A stretch of DNA of 64,000 bases from the NCBI GenBank assembly GCA_016938685.1, contig JAFGUD010000339.1:1-64000 (forward strand), read 5' to 3'. Each line of letters begins with the position of its first letter. Position 1 is the stretch's first letter. This DNA is from Bacteroidales bacterium (GTDB lineage Bacteria; Bacteroidota; Bacteroidia; Bacteroidales; JAFGUD01). The notes below the pieces were generated by a model. That model did no database searches. It saw nothing but the letters and a program-made list of their open reading frames with translations, and was not told the DNA's origin. This document shows, one piece after another, positions 8,837 through 19,300 of the stretch. The translations under genes and the position numbers were made by a program.

Positions 8837-11449
8837 TTAAAATTCAACACCTAAAAGAATGATATCGTCTATTTGTTTGAAATCACCTTTCCATTTTAGG
8901 AATTCAGTTTCTATAATATTTGAGTAATCAAAGATACTTACTTTTTTGTTACTTTCGATAATATCTCTAATTTGATTATTCTTAAATTTTCGTCCGTCAT
9001 TGCCTCCTATTTGATCAGCCAAACCATCAGAAAAGAAAAATATTTTATCTTTTTCGACAAATTTGATTGTGTGATTTATAAAGTTTTTTTCAGTCTTGTT
9101 TTTCATTGGAATTCCGCCAATTGCTTTAAGGGAGCCTTTATATTGTATGAATTCTCCATCTTCTTTCAGATAGTACAAAGGTCTGTGAGCACCTGCGAAG
9201 TCCAGTTGATTATTGTCTAAATTTATTTTGCATAATGCAATATCCATACCATCTCTTGCTTCAGCGTCGGGGTCGTCTTGTTTTAATGTTTTTCTAACAT
9301 CAAAATGTAGTTTGTCGAGAATTTGACCAGCATTTAGCTCTTTCCCTTCGGTAGCAACAATATTATTGATGAGGAAATAGCCAATGAATGAAAGCAGGGC
9401 ACCGGGAACTCCATGTCCGGTACAATCAATAGCTGCTATATAAACAATTTCGTTTTGAGGGAAAATCCAAGGAATATCACCACTAACTACATCACGAGGA
9501 CGATAGAACATAAATGAGTTTGGTAAAGCGTCTCTTATTTTATCTTCGGTAGGTAATATTGCAGTTTGAATTCTACGAGCGTAGTTTATACTTTCAGTAA
9601 TGCTTTTGTTTTTCTTTTCAATTTCAAGTTGAATTAGTTTTTGTTCTGTAATATCGTGAGCAACAAACAGAATGGTTTCTAGTTCGTTTAAGTCATTAAA
9701 TTCTGGTATTGCGTTAAACTGTACAATTCGTTCACCTTCTTCTTCAGAGAGGGGGAAAGTTGTTTCTGATTCAAATTTAACGTTGTTTTTTAGAATTTTA
9801 TCAAGAGCATTTTGGAAAACATTTTTTATTTCTGTTGGTAGTGTTGTGTCTTTTATTGTGTTTCCAATAAGATTTCTTTTTCCGACACTGATAAATTGTT
9901 CGGCAATTGGGTTCGCATAAAAGAATTTTCCTTCACCGTTTACCCTAACAATCATATCAATAGAATTTTCAGATAGAGCTTGCATTCTACCGCTCATACG
10001 TTGTGCCCTTTCTGCTATTTTCCGAACAGTGATATCTCGGGTATTAAAAATAATTCCGTTGATTGCGGGATTTTTTAGCAGGTTTCTTCCGGTTGTTTCC
10101 AGCCAAATTTCTTCTCCGTCAGTTTTTGTGAAAATTGTTTCAAAAGAAACCGGTTCTTCTGCATTTTCAATAAGAGCAAAAAAGGAGTTTTTAAATTTGG
10201 TGTTAGTTTCTTCGTCGAATACTGAAAATCCGTTTTTGCCAACAAGTTCTTCGGCTTCAAATCCAAGGATTGTTTTTATTGATGGACTTTCATAACTAAT
10301 AATACCATTTTTATTATATATCGAAATAACCTCAGAGGCATTTTCTAACAAAGAGTAAAGTCTTTTTTGCGAACGTTCTACTTCCGAAATTTGAGCAGCA
10401 AGTTTTCGGTTTGTTTCTTCAAGTTCTTTTTGTGTTTTTTTCATTTGTTCTGCGTTGTGACGAAGCTCTTCTTCATTTTTTTTGAGCTTATATGTCATTT
10501 CGCGAGATTCTAGAAGTAGTTTTTCAGTTCTTTCGTTAACTTTTAAGTTAAAAACTGTTTGCCCAACAATGCCACTAATTTCACGCATCAAATTAATTGT
10601 TTTGTCAGGTAAATTGTTATCTAAAGACGCAATTTCAATAACACCTTGCAGTTTTTCGTCACCTAGCAATGGAGTAATAAGAATGGATCTGGGTTTTTTG
10701 TCGCCCAAGATACCTGAAGAAATTGTAACATAATCGTCAGGAATTTCTTTTCTATATATAATGTCTTTTTCAAAAGCGGCTGCCCCAATTAATCCTTGCC
10801 CTATTTGGAAGGTTTTGTTTTCGTATTTTCTTCTATTGTATGCGTATGTTGCAATGTTTTTTAGTAATTTTTCATCATTATCGTATATGTAAAAGGCTCC
10901 TTGAACTGCGTTAACGTAGTCGACTAGAGTAACTAATGTTTCGTATGATAAATCTTCAATTTTGTTGTGGAAACGAAGAATGTCTCCAACCATTTCTTTT
11001 CCTTTTGCAATCCATGACTGTTCTGCTTCTCTTTGTGAGGTTTCAATGAGGTTATTCCGCATCAAAAGTAATGATTGTCCAAGCATATCATTTGAATCAA
11101 CTTCTAAATCTGCAGCTAGTTCTCCTTGACCGATTTTTTTTGCAAAATCGGAGTTTCTTTGAAGAACATCATTCATTTTGATGATTGTTTGGTTAAGTTC
11201 GTTTCGTATTTTGGATGTGTTGATAATAAGAACGTGAAAAATGACAGCTAGAACAAAGGGAGCTAGATCAATAATATATAGAATTCTGTTGTGGGTGTGA
11301 ATAAAATATAGCCCGTCAAAATTAAAATGTATTCCGTTTTCGTTTTTAATTTCAATAATCCATGCAACCAGTGGGAATAGCAATCCGAACAAAAAGCCTA
11401 ATAGAGTAAATCTATAATTTGTATTTCTATTTAATTTGTCTTTGGCCAT
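8837..11449 (-). CDS. Membrane GAF-PAS-PAS-SpoIIE (PP2C) serine phosphatase, SiaA-like
   Basis: Two N-terminal TM helices, GAF, PAS segments (ENASEVISIYNKNG, SENSIDMIVRVNGEG), SpoIIE motifs RPRDVVSGD, AIDCTGHGVPGAL, FSDGLADQ, DDIILLG. Confidence 0.85.
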   Translation of the reverse strand: MAKDKLNRNTNYRFTLLGFLFGLLFPLVAWIIEIKNENGIHFNFDGLYFIHTHNRILYIIDLAPFVLAVIFHVLIINTSKIRNELNQTIIKMNDVLQRNSDFAKKIGQGELAADLEVDSNDMLGQSLLLMRNNLIETSQREAEQSWIAKGKEMVGDILRFHNKIEDLSYETLVTLVDYVNAVQGAFYIYDNDEKLLKNIATYAYNRRKYENKTFQIGQGLIGAAAFEKDIIYRKEIPDDYVTISSGILGDKKPRSILITPLLGDEKLQGVIEIASLDNNLPDKTINLMREISGIVGQTVFNLKVNERTEKLLLESREMTYKLKKNEEELRHNAEQMKKTQKELEETNRKLAAQISEVERSQKRLYSLLENASEVISIYNKNGIISYESPSIKTILGFEAEELVGKNGFSVFDEETNTKFKNSFFALIENAEEPVSFETIFTKTDGEEIWLETTGRNLLKNPAINGIIFNTRDITVRKIAERAQRMSGRMQALSENSIDMIVRVNGEGKFFYANPIAEQFISVGKRNLIGNTIKDTTLPTEIKNVFQNALDKILKNNVKFESETTFPLSEEEGERIVQFNAIPEFNDLNELETILFVAHDITEQKLIQLEIEKKNKSITESINYARRIQTAILPTEDKIRDALPNSFMFYRPRDVVSGDIPWIFPQNEIVYIAAIDCTGHGVPGALLSFIGYFLINNIVATEGKELNAGQILDKLHFDVRKTLKQDDPDAEARDGMDIALCKINLDNNQLDFAGAHRPLYYLKEDGEFIQYKGSLKAIGGIPMKNKTEKNFINHTIKFVEKDKIFFFSDGLADQIGGNDGRKFKNNQIRDIIESNKKVSIFDYSNIIETEFLKWKGDFKQIDDIILLGVEF

Positions 11450-11526
11450 TTAGCAATTGTCTGTTTTTGTTTAGCAAAATTATAAAAAAAGTTTAAAGTT
11501 AAAATTTAAAAATTCAAACGGGCTTT

Positions 11527-14500
11527 CTATTCCAAACTATCGAGCCAATCTTTATAAAGTTTGTCTTGTTCTGTGTCAAATTGTTCAGCTATTTCTTCCT
11601 CTAATTCTTTTAGCCTTTCATTTTCTTCTTCTACTTGTTGGAATTCTTTAAAAAGTTCATCCATGTTTTGTGTCATTATCTGTTCCTGAACCGTAAGTTC
11701 TTGTTCTAGTCTTTTTTGTTCAGAAATATCAAATGCCAAATATAATATTTTTGAAATTTTTCCTTCATTATCTTTTACTGGAGTATATTGATTTAGTAAC
11801 CAAATATCTTCGTCTGTTTTTTTGTTTTTTCTTTTTACGACAATTTGCTCTAAGTTCCCGTCGACAACACTCTTCCATAATTTAATAAAATCGTCTCTTT
11901 CTTCTTCAATAATAAATTCTAAAATATTTTTTCCGATCATTGTTTCAGGATCATATCCCATTGTATCAACGTGAATATGGTTTGACGAAATAAATAACCC
12001 TTCCGGAGTATATTCAGCTCTCATAAGGGTTTGATCAACTGCTGTGAAAAGAGCAGACAGTTCAATCTCGTTTTCTTGTGATTTCGCTAACAGTTCTACT
12101 GAACTTTGTTCTAGACGTTTTTCTTCGGTTATATCAATACCTAAGTATAATACTTCAATAACTCTGCCAGATGAATCAAAAATTGGATTATACTGATTTT
12201 TTAGCCAGATTGTTTTGTTTGTTGTTTTATTAAATCGTTTTACTACAAGCTCCTTTTGATTTCCTTGTGTTAATTCTGTCCACATTTTTTGAAAATCCTC
12301 TTTCTCTTCTTCTGGAATAAATTCAAGAATGTTTTTGCCGAGCATATTTTCAATTTTATAGCCCATTATGTTTCTGTGAACTTCATTAGATTCAAAAAAC
12401 AAACCTTCAACAGAGTATCTTGCACGCATAATTGTTCTGTCTATACCGGCTAAAATACCTTTAAGTTCTAATTCTTTTAGTTGAGCATCTATAAGTAAAT
12501 CTACAGCTTTTTGTTCAGCTTGTTTTTGTTCTGAAATATTGATGGCAAGATATAGAACTTTAATTACGTCTCCTGCCTTGTTTTTAATCGGAGTATATTG
12601 ATTAAGAAGCCATACATCCTCACCTGTTTCTTTATTTGTTCTTTTTACCGTTAGATGTTCTAAGTTGCCTTTTTTTACGCTTTCCCAAGTCTTGATAAAT
12701 TCTTCTTTGTCATTGTCCTCTATAAATTCAAGAATGTTTTTACCAGTCATTTGGGCTTTGTCGTATCCAAGTGTTTTAACGTGAATGTCATTAGAATCGA
12801 TAAATGTTCCTTCTGCTGTGTATTCTGCTCTCATAATAGCCTGATCAACACCGGAAAGAATACCGGATAATTCCAATTCTTTTTCTTGTGAACTTGTTAA
12901 TAATTCGGCGGCTATATTTTCTGCAACTTTTTGTTCTGAGATGTCAATTGCAAGATATAGTATTTTAACAATTTTCCCATTTTCATCTTCGATGGGGGTA
13001 TATTGATTTAAAAGCCAAATTTCATCACCAGTGGATTGGTTGATTCTTTTAACCGTAATTTGTTCCAGATTTCCTTCTTTAACGCTATTCCATACTTCTG
13101 TAAATTCTTCTTTGTCCTCTTCCGGAATAAAGTTTATAATATTTTGGCCTTTCATTTTTGCAATATCGTACCCTAACGTTTGAACGTGTATTTCATTAGC
13201 ATCAATAAAAGCACCATCTGGGGAGTATTCGGCACGCATAATTGCTTGGTCGATACCAATAAAAAGTCCTCGAAGTTCGTGCTCTTTTTGTTGAGTTTGT
13301 TTTAATAATTCTTGTGCTCTTGCCTCAGCAACTTTTTGTTCGGTTATGTCAATAGCAAGATAAAGAATTTTTGTTACTTTGTTGTTCTCATCTAGAATAG
13401 GATTATACTGGTTGATTAACCAAATATCTTTGCCGGTACTACGATTAACTCTTTTTACTGTTAATTCTTTTGCTTTTCCTAAACCAACTTCTCTCCATAG
13501 TTTATTAAATTCTTCTTTTTGATCTTCTTGAATAAAGTCTAAGATACTTTTCCCAATCATGTTTTTAAGTTCATATCCCATGATGCGGCGGTGAACTTCA
13601 TTTGAGCTGATAAAATTACCTTCAACAGTATATTCAGCTCGCATAATTGTTCTGTCAATACCAGAAAGAACCCCTTTTAATTCAACTTCTTTTTCTTGAG
13701 TTTCAATAAGAAGTGCGTTAGATTTTTCTTCTGCAACTTTTTGTTCGGTGATATCGATTGCCAAGTACAGCACTTTTATTACTTTACCTTTATCGTCTTT
13801 AATTGGGGTATATTGATTAAGTAGCCAAATGTCTGCTCCTGTTTGTTTGTTTTGTCTTTTTACCGTGATTTGATATGGCTTTCCACTAGAGACTTCACTC
13901 CATAACTTTTTGAAATTTTCTTTTTCTTCTTCTTGAATAAATTCCAGAATGTTTTTTCCTTTCATTTGTTCTATGTCGTAACCCATTGTTTGACGGTGAA
14001 CAAAGTTGGAGTTGATGAATTTACCATCTACAGAATATTCTGCACGCATAAGAGTTTGGTCTACTCCGGTAAGGATACCGGTCATCTCGATTTCGTTTCT
14101 TTTAGCAGATTGGTGAGCTTTGTTTACCTCTTCCATTGTTTCTTGAAGAATTTTCTCACGTGCCGAAAGTTCGTCTGATTTTTTCTGTGATTCTTTAAGT
14201 AGTTCAACTGTTCTTGCATTAATTTTAACGGCTTCTAAAGTCGAGGCAACAGAACGAGAAAGTGTTTCGGAAAATTCTATTTCGAAATCTTCAAAATTTC
14301 TAAGAGCTGCGATTTCAATTATTCCAAGCAGTCCGTTGTCTGTTAGTAAAGGCAGAATTAGAAGGTTATTTGGAGGAGAATCACCAAGGCCTGATTCGAT
14401 TTCAAGATAATCTGATGGTATTTTGTTTAGATGGATTGTCGTTTGATCTATAGCAACTGTTCCAATAAGTCCTTCTCCAAAATATATTCTTTTTGAATAA

Positions 14501-15654
14501 TATTTTTTTCTGTCGTATGCAAATGCTGCAAGAAGTTCAAGATATGGTTCTTCTTTTTCGGGATTTTGCACAATAAATAATCCACCAACGGAAGCCTCTA
14601 GATACTTAACAAGGGCTTTAATAATTTCATCGGAAAGAATGGTTAAATTATTAGAATGTTGGCGCATTAGTTCTGAAAACATATTAATTCCAGTGTTTGC
14701 CCATTCTTTTTGTTTGTCACTTTTCTGACGAATTTCTATTTCTTTTTGAGATTCAATTAGTTGATCTTTTAAAGACTGTATAGTGTTGGAAATTACATCG
14801 TTTTTGCCTAAACTTTTTAATTCAAATTCGTAATTTTTATTTTTTAATTCGTTTATATAATTATTAATTCTTTTGTAGTTATCGTTTATTTGTTTGATGG
14901 ATTTTAACGAAACTGATTTTTCTTTTTCGTCTTCTACAGATATTTTAATTGTTTCTCCAGAAGATAATCTATTCAAATAAGGTTCGATAATTTGTGGTAA
15001 TTTTAGATTTTCTTTAAAAAACACAATACTCAAAACAATAAAAAGGCCTAAAAACAATAAAAAACTAAATAAAATGCGAATTATTATTTGTGTAATATTT
15101 TTTTCCATAGAATCTATGGATATTCCAAAACTGTTATTGTTTTGTTGTTTTAATTTTTTTAAAATAGAAATTAAATTTTGGTAAGAAAGCAATTCTTTGT
15201 TGAATAACCGACTAATGTTTTTTAGACTAATTTCTTCTTTTTTATATTCGTTGAATATTTCGTAAATAATGTTTTGAAATATTTGATATTCAAGAGAAAA
15301 CTCATCAAGAGTTAAGTTCTCGTTTACGTTGTTGGTAAGGTTTTCGTATTTTTTTGTGATTTGAAGAATTGAGTCGTTAGTTTGAAAAAATGAATTTTGG
15401 ATATCAATAAAATCATCAAGTTTTTCGTAAGAAATATGATTAAACACTATAAACGAGTTTATAATTCTTTGAGAATTATTGATTAAATTGTTTTTTTGAA
15501 GATAAGTTTTTGTTAAATAGTTTTTATTTATATTAATTTCTCTTTGAAATGCGTTAAAGTGAAGAAATAATGACATAGCAAAAACAAGAACAATTACAGA
15601 AAGTATAATTATTTTCAGTCTAATTGATATATCTTTTAATTTGAGTTTACTCAT
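11527..15654 (-). CDS. Membrane GAF protein with six tandem PAS repeats and no recognisable output domain
   Basis: Two TM segments, GAF domain, then six copies of (V/I)D(Q/R)xxMRAxY...NxxHxxxxGY...KNILEFI...VKRxN...IWLxNQY(T/N)P...LYLxxxI(T/S)E; acidic coiled-coil C-terminus. Confidence 0.85.
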   Translation of the reverse strand: MSKLKLKDISIRLKIIILSVIVLVFAMSLFLHFNAFQREININKNYLTKTYLQKNNLINNSQRIINSFIVFNHISYEKLDDFIDIQNSFFQTNDSILQITKKYENLTNNVNENLTLDEFSLEYQIFQNIIYEIFNEYKKEEISLKNISRLFNKELLSYQNLISILKKLKQQNNNSFGISIDSMEKNITQIIIRILFSFLLFLGLFIVLSIVFFKENLKLPQIIEPYLNRLSSGETIKISVEDEKEKSVSLKSIKQINDNYKRINNYINELKNKNYEFELKSLGKNDVISNTIQSLKDQLIESQKEIEIRQKSDKQKEWANTGINMFSELMRQHSNNLTILSDEIIKALVKYLEASVGGLFIVQNPEKEEPYLELLAAFAYDRKKYYSKRIYFGEGLIGTVAIDQTTIHLNKIPSDYLEIESGLGDSPPNNLLILPLLTDNGLLGIIEIAALRNFEDFEIEFSETLSRSVASTLEAVKINARTVELLKESQKKSDELSAREKILQETMEEVNKAHQSAKRNEIEMTGILTGVDQTLMRAEYSVDGKFINSNFVHRQTMGYDIEQMKGKNILEFIQEEEKENFKKLWSEVSSGKPYQITVKRQNKQTGADIWLLNQYTPIKDDKGKVIKVLYLAIDITEQKVAEEKSNALLIETQEKEVELKGVLSGIDRTIMRAEYTVEGNFISSNEVHRRIMGYELKNMIGKSILDFIQEDQKEEFNKLWREVGLGKAKELTVKRVNRSTGKDIWLINQYNPILDENNKVTKILYLAIDITEQKVAEARAQELLKQTQQKEHELRGLFIGIDQAIMRAEYSPDGAFIDANEIHVQTLGYDIAKMKGQNIINFIPEEDKEEFTEVWNSVKEGNLEQITVKRINQSTGDEIWLLNQYTPIEDENGKIVKILYLAIDISEQKVAENIAAELLTSSQEKELELSGILSGVDQAIMRAEYTAEGTFIDSNDIHVKTLGYDKAQMTGKNILEFIEDNDKEEFIKTWESVKKGNLEHLTVKRTNKETGEDVWLLNQYTPIKNKAGDVIKVLYLAINISEQKQAEQKAVDLLIDAQLKELELKGILAGIDRTIMRARYSVEGLFFESNEVHRNIMGYKIENMLGKNILEFIPEEEKEDFQKMWTELTQGNQKELVVKRFNKTTNKTIWLKNQYNPIFDSSGRVIEVLYLGIDITEEKRLEQSSVELLAKSQENEIELSALFTAVDQTLMRAEYTPEGLFISSNHIHVDTMGYDPETMIGKNILEFIIEEERDDFIKLWKSVVDGNLEQIVVKRKNKKTDEDIWLLNQYTPVKDNEGKISKILYLAFDISEQKRLEQELTVQEQIMTQNMDELFKEFQQVEEENERLKELEEEIAEQFDTEQDKLYKDWLDSLE
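11700..14090 (-). repeat. Six coding repeats (PAS units) with 405-bp period
   Basis: The CAT complementing the Met of MRA(E/R)Y begins at 14047, 13642, 13237, 12832, 12427, 12022: spacing exactly 405 bp each time. Confidence 0.93.
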
Positions 15655-15768
15655 CTCGTTTATTTCTCGCTAAGTTGAATTATACAAAAATAGAAATTTT
15701 TTTTTTTAACGAAAATATTTTTTTTTTTTACGCTAAATAATTGAAAAATAGATTGAAAAACAAGGTTT

Positions 15769-16344
15769 TTAAAGTTCTTGTTTTAAAATGAAATTCCCGA
15801 CTACTTTTTTAATTTCGTCTATTGCTTTTTTTAAGTTGTCGTTAGTTATTGTCACGTCAAATTCATTTGCAAAAGTCATTTCAAATTTGGCTTTTTCTAT
15901 TCTTTTTTTGAAACTTTCTTCTGTTTCTGTTCCTCTTTTTTGAAGGCGTTTTTTTAATTCTTCTATTGATGGTGGTTTTATAAAGATAGAAATTGAGTTT
16001 TCAGGAAATGTTTTTTTAATATTTAACCCGCCTTTTACATCAACGTCAAAAATAAGGTTTTTGTTTAAGTTCCAAACTCTTTTAACTTCTGATTTTAAGG
16101 TTCCGTAGAATTGGTTATTATATACCTCTTCCCATTCAATAAATTCGTCATTTTTTATTTTTTCTTTAAAATTATCAACAGAAAGAAAGTGATAGTCTTT
16201 GCCGTTAATTTCATTTTCTCGTGGTTTTCTACTAGCTGCTGATATGGAAAACATGAGTTTAAGTTCTTCTTCCTGCATTAGTTCTTTTACCAAAGTTGTT
16301 TTTCCGGCACCAGAAGGCGCAGAAACTATAATTAACTTGTTCAT
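15769..16344 (-). CDS. gmk: Guanylate kinase
   Basis: MNKLIIVSAPSGAGKTTLVKELM P-loop; SRKPRENEINGKDYHFL; whole-length gmk pattern. Confidence 0.93.
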   Translation of the reverse strand: MNKLIIVSAPSGAGKTTLVKELMQEEELKLMFSISAASRKPRENEINGKDYHFLSVDNFKEKIKNDEFIEWEEVYNNQFYGTLKSEVKRVWNLNKNLIFDVDVKGGLNIKKTFPENSISIFIKPPSIEELKKRLQKRGTETEESFKKRIEKAKFEMTFANEFDVTITNDNLKKAIDEIKKVVGNFILKQEL

Positions 16345-16347
16345 TTT

Positions 16348-19300
16348 TTAAAGTTTGAATCCAATAACTAAAATATCATCAGTTTGGCGTGTTGTTTCCA
16401 TCCAGTTTGTTACGGCTTTGTCAAGTATTTCTTTTTGTTCTTCCATCGGTTTTTGATAGATTTCCAGTAGCAAGTCTTTAAATCTTTTAATCATAAATTT
16501 AGAATGATCATCGCCTCCAAATTGGTCTGCATAGCCATCGGAGAAGATATAGAACCAAGTAGGGGAGCTGTATTTTATCGTGTGTCTTTCAAATTCGCCA
16601 AATTGGAATCCTCCTATTGATTGGCGACTACCTTTTATTTTTGTTATTTCTTCATTTGAAATGTAAAATAGAGGATTTTTAGCACCTGAAAATTCTACGG
16701 TTTTATTTTCTTCGTCAATAACGCAAAGAGCCATATCCATTCCGTCTTGATTTTCAGTTGTATCTTGTTTAAGGGCAGTTCTAACGTATTTGTTCAGAAG
16801 TTCAAGTATTTCTGAGGCATCTGAAACTCCTTTATTACTAACTATTGTTGTTAGGATTTCGGCTCCAATCATGCTCATAAAGGCGCCTGGAACGCCGTGT
16901 CCGGTACAATCAACTGCCGCAATGAATGCTTTGTCTTCTCTTTTTGAAAACCAATAGAAGTCGCCTGAAACTATATCGCGAGGTTTGAATAATATAAAAT
17001 GTTCTTTAAGATGTTTTTGAATAGTAGAATTTAAGGGCAACATTGCTGTTTGAATTCTTTTTGCGTATTCGATGCTTGATGTTATATCCTTATTGATTTT
17101 TTGAATTTCTTCGTTTTGTTCTGCTAATTGGTCTCTTTGTGATTCTATTTCTTCTTTTTGTTGTTCTATTTCTTGTGTTCTAAGTTTTACTTGTTCCTCC
17201 AGATATTCTTTTTGTAATCTCAATCTGCGAGTGTACCAAAATACAATTAGCCAAATAAGTAACCCTGCTAAAACAAAATATCCAATAAATGCCAAGATGG
17301 TGAGATACCAAGGCGGTTTGATTACAAATTCGTAACTGGCAATTGTGCTTTCTATTAAATATTGATTTCTTGCTTTTACTTGAAATTTGTATTCGCCGGG
17401 TTTTAAGTTTGAATAATCTTTGTAGTTTTCCGAAGTCCACTCAGACCATTTTTGATCGTTTCCTTCCAAAAAGTATTTGTATTCAATTTTATCAGGAGAT
17501 TGCAGGTATGTGCCTGAAAAAGTGAATCTTAAGTTTCCGTTTTTGTATTCTAATATAGGAATCTGAGATAGTAATTGTTCCGAACCAACTAGCGAGTCTT
17601 TTGTTATGAATGCACCATTGAAGATTATTGAATCAGAATTAAGAATTTTTACCGAACGTATAAATGCAGGGAATTCAATAGCGTAATTATTTTCGATAGT
17701 TTCGTCGTAGTGAACAAAACCGTTTGGTCCTCCGATTAGATATGTGTTTTCTGAGAGTTGGTCAAAGAAGAAGATTTTGTTTTTAAAGGGTAAAAAAGGT
17801 TCTCTAATTTTAACAAATCCACTATCTGTATTTTTTAGGTAACATAATTCCCAATTCATTTCGTCGTTGTTGGTAGTTTCTTCTTTATACCAAATATTTC
17901 CATGCGAATCTTTGTTGATAAAACGAACAGATACGTTTGTTCCAATAACATCGTTTAATTCATCGTACGGAGAAAAATTATTGTTAGATGGGTTGTATTT
18001 ATATAGACCTTCTTTGGTTGAAAAATAAAGATTGTTGTCAATTTTAAAAATTTTATTATTTTCTTGAGAAGGCAGTCCATTTAATCCGTGTATTGTATCA
18101 AATACCGTTGCTTCAGTTATTTGATTAAAGTATTGGTCAAATTTTATTTTGTAGACACCTTGGTTTTTGTTTGAAATCCAAAAATAACCGTTTTCATCTT
18201 GTTCAAGATATTCTCCGTATATATCTTGCTCGTATATTTGCTGAATATCATGAGAAAGAGTCCACTTTCCGTTGTTTTTTTTGTATATAAAAATTGCTTG
18301 TGATAATCCAATAATTGTATTTGAGTCTTCTTTGGGTACTCTGAAAATTTTAACTCCACGTACAGCTCTGTCTGTTCCTTCTGCTAAGAAATATATTGCT
18401 GTAAAATTTTCTATATCAAATAAACCGTTTGCAGAAGCTGCAATTAGTTTATTATCAACTATATCTAAAAATTCTGTCTTAATGTTTCCCGAAGGATTTT
18501 TTATTTGAGTAAAGTCTGCTTTTTTTATTTTGTTTTCATAATCAGTCCATTTTTTATAATACACACCTGATGTGGTTGCAATGTATAAAATATTATTAAA
18601 TAATTTTGAACTAAAACTTGTTGATTCGTTTTCAAAACCATTGAATTGATTGTAAGTTGTGAAAGGAGAAAAAAGATATACTGTTGAAATACCATTATCT
18701 GTACAAAGCCATAAATTTTCTTGGTTATCTAGCGTTGCCCTGTATATTTTATCGTTTTGTAAGCCGTTTTGAGATGTTATGAATTGAATGATTTTAAACT
18801 CTTTATCAGTAATTAGAATTCCTCCATCGTTAAGTTGAAAAGCATAATAGTCATCTTTAATGCTAATTGCTCTGTAAAGGTTTCTATCTATTATACTGTC
18901 AATTGGTGTCTTCTTGGGTGTTATTTTTCCATCTTTCATTGTATAGGCTCCATCGAACCATGTGAAAATCAAAAGAGAATCTTGTTTGTAATTAAGAAGT
19001 GTTCTTAAATATGAATTGTTAATTATTTCAGATTCTACTATAAATTTTAAGTCGTTATTAGCCAGTTCATAAATTCCCTTATATTTAGTGTAAATGTATA
19101 TTTTACCATTTACTTGATAAGAAATTAAAAATAGTCCTTCGGGAAAATAATTTTCGATAGGTAGAACAGTAATAGAATCGTTTTTGTATAAAAATATTTC
19201 ATCGAAAGTTTGAAAAAAGATTGCAGAATCTTCGGTAACAAAGATGTCCCATATTTTTTGAAAATCTTTATGATCATCTGGGATTTTATCGCTTAGGCTT

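Noticed and set aside
11700-14090. Repeat array as an assembly artefact
   Set aside because: Repeats differ at many positions and retain an intact reading frame with subtype-specific motifs, so they are not identical collapsed copies.
11527-15654. PAS-array protein as a hybrid histidine kinase or diguanylate cyclase
   Set aside because: No H-box, N/G-box, GGDEF or EAL motif is present; the coding region ends in a coiled coil.
15690-15732. Poly-T tracts upstream of the PAS-array gene as a regulatory element
   Set aside because: Homopolymer runs are expected in this AT-rich genome and no stem precedes them.
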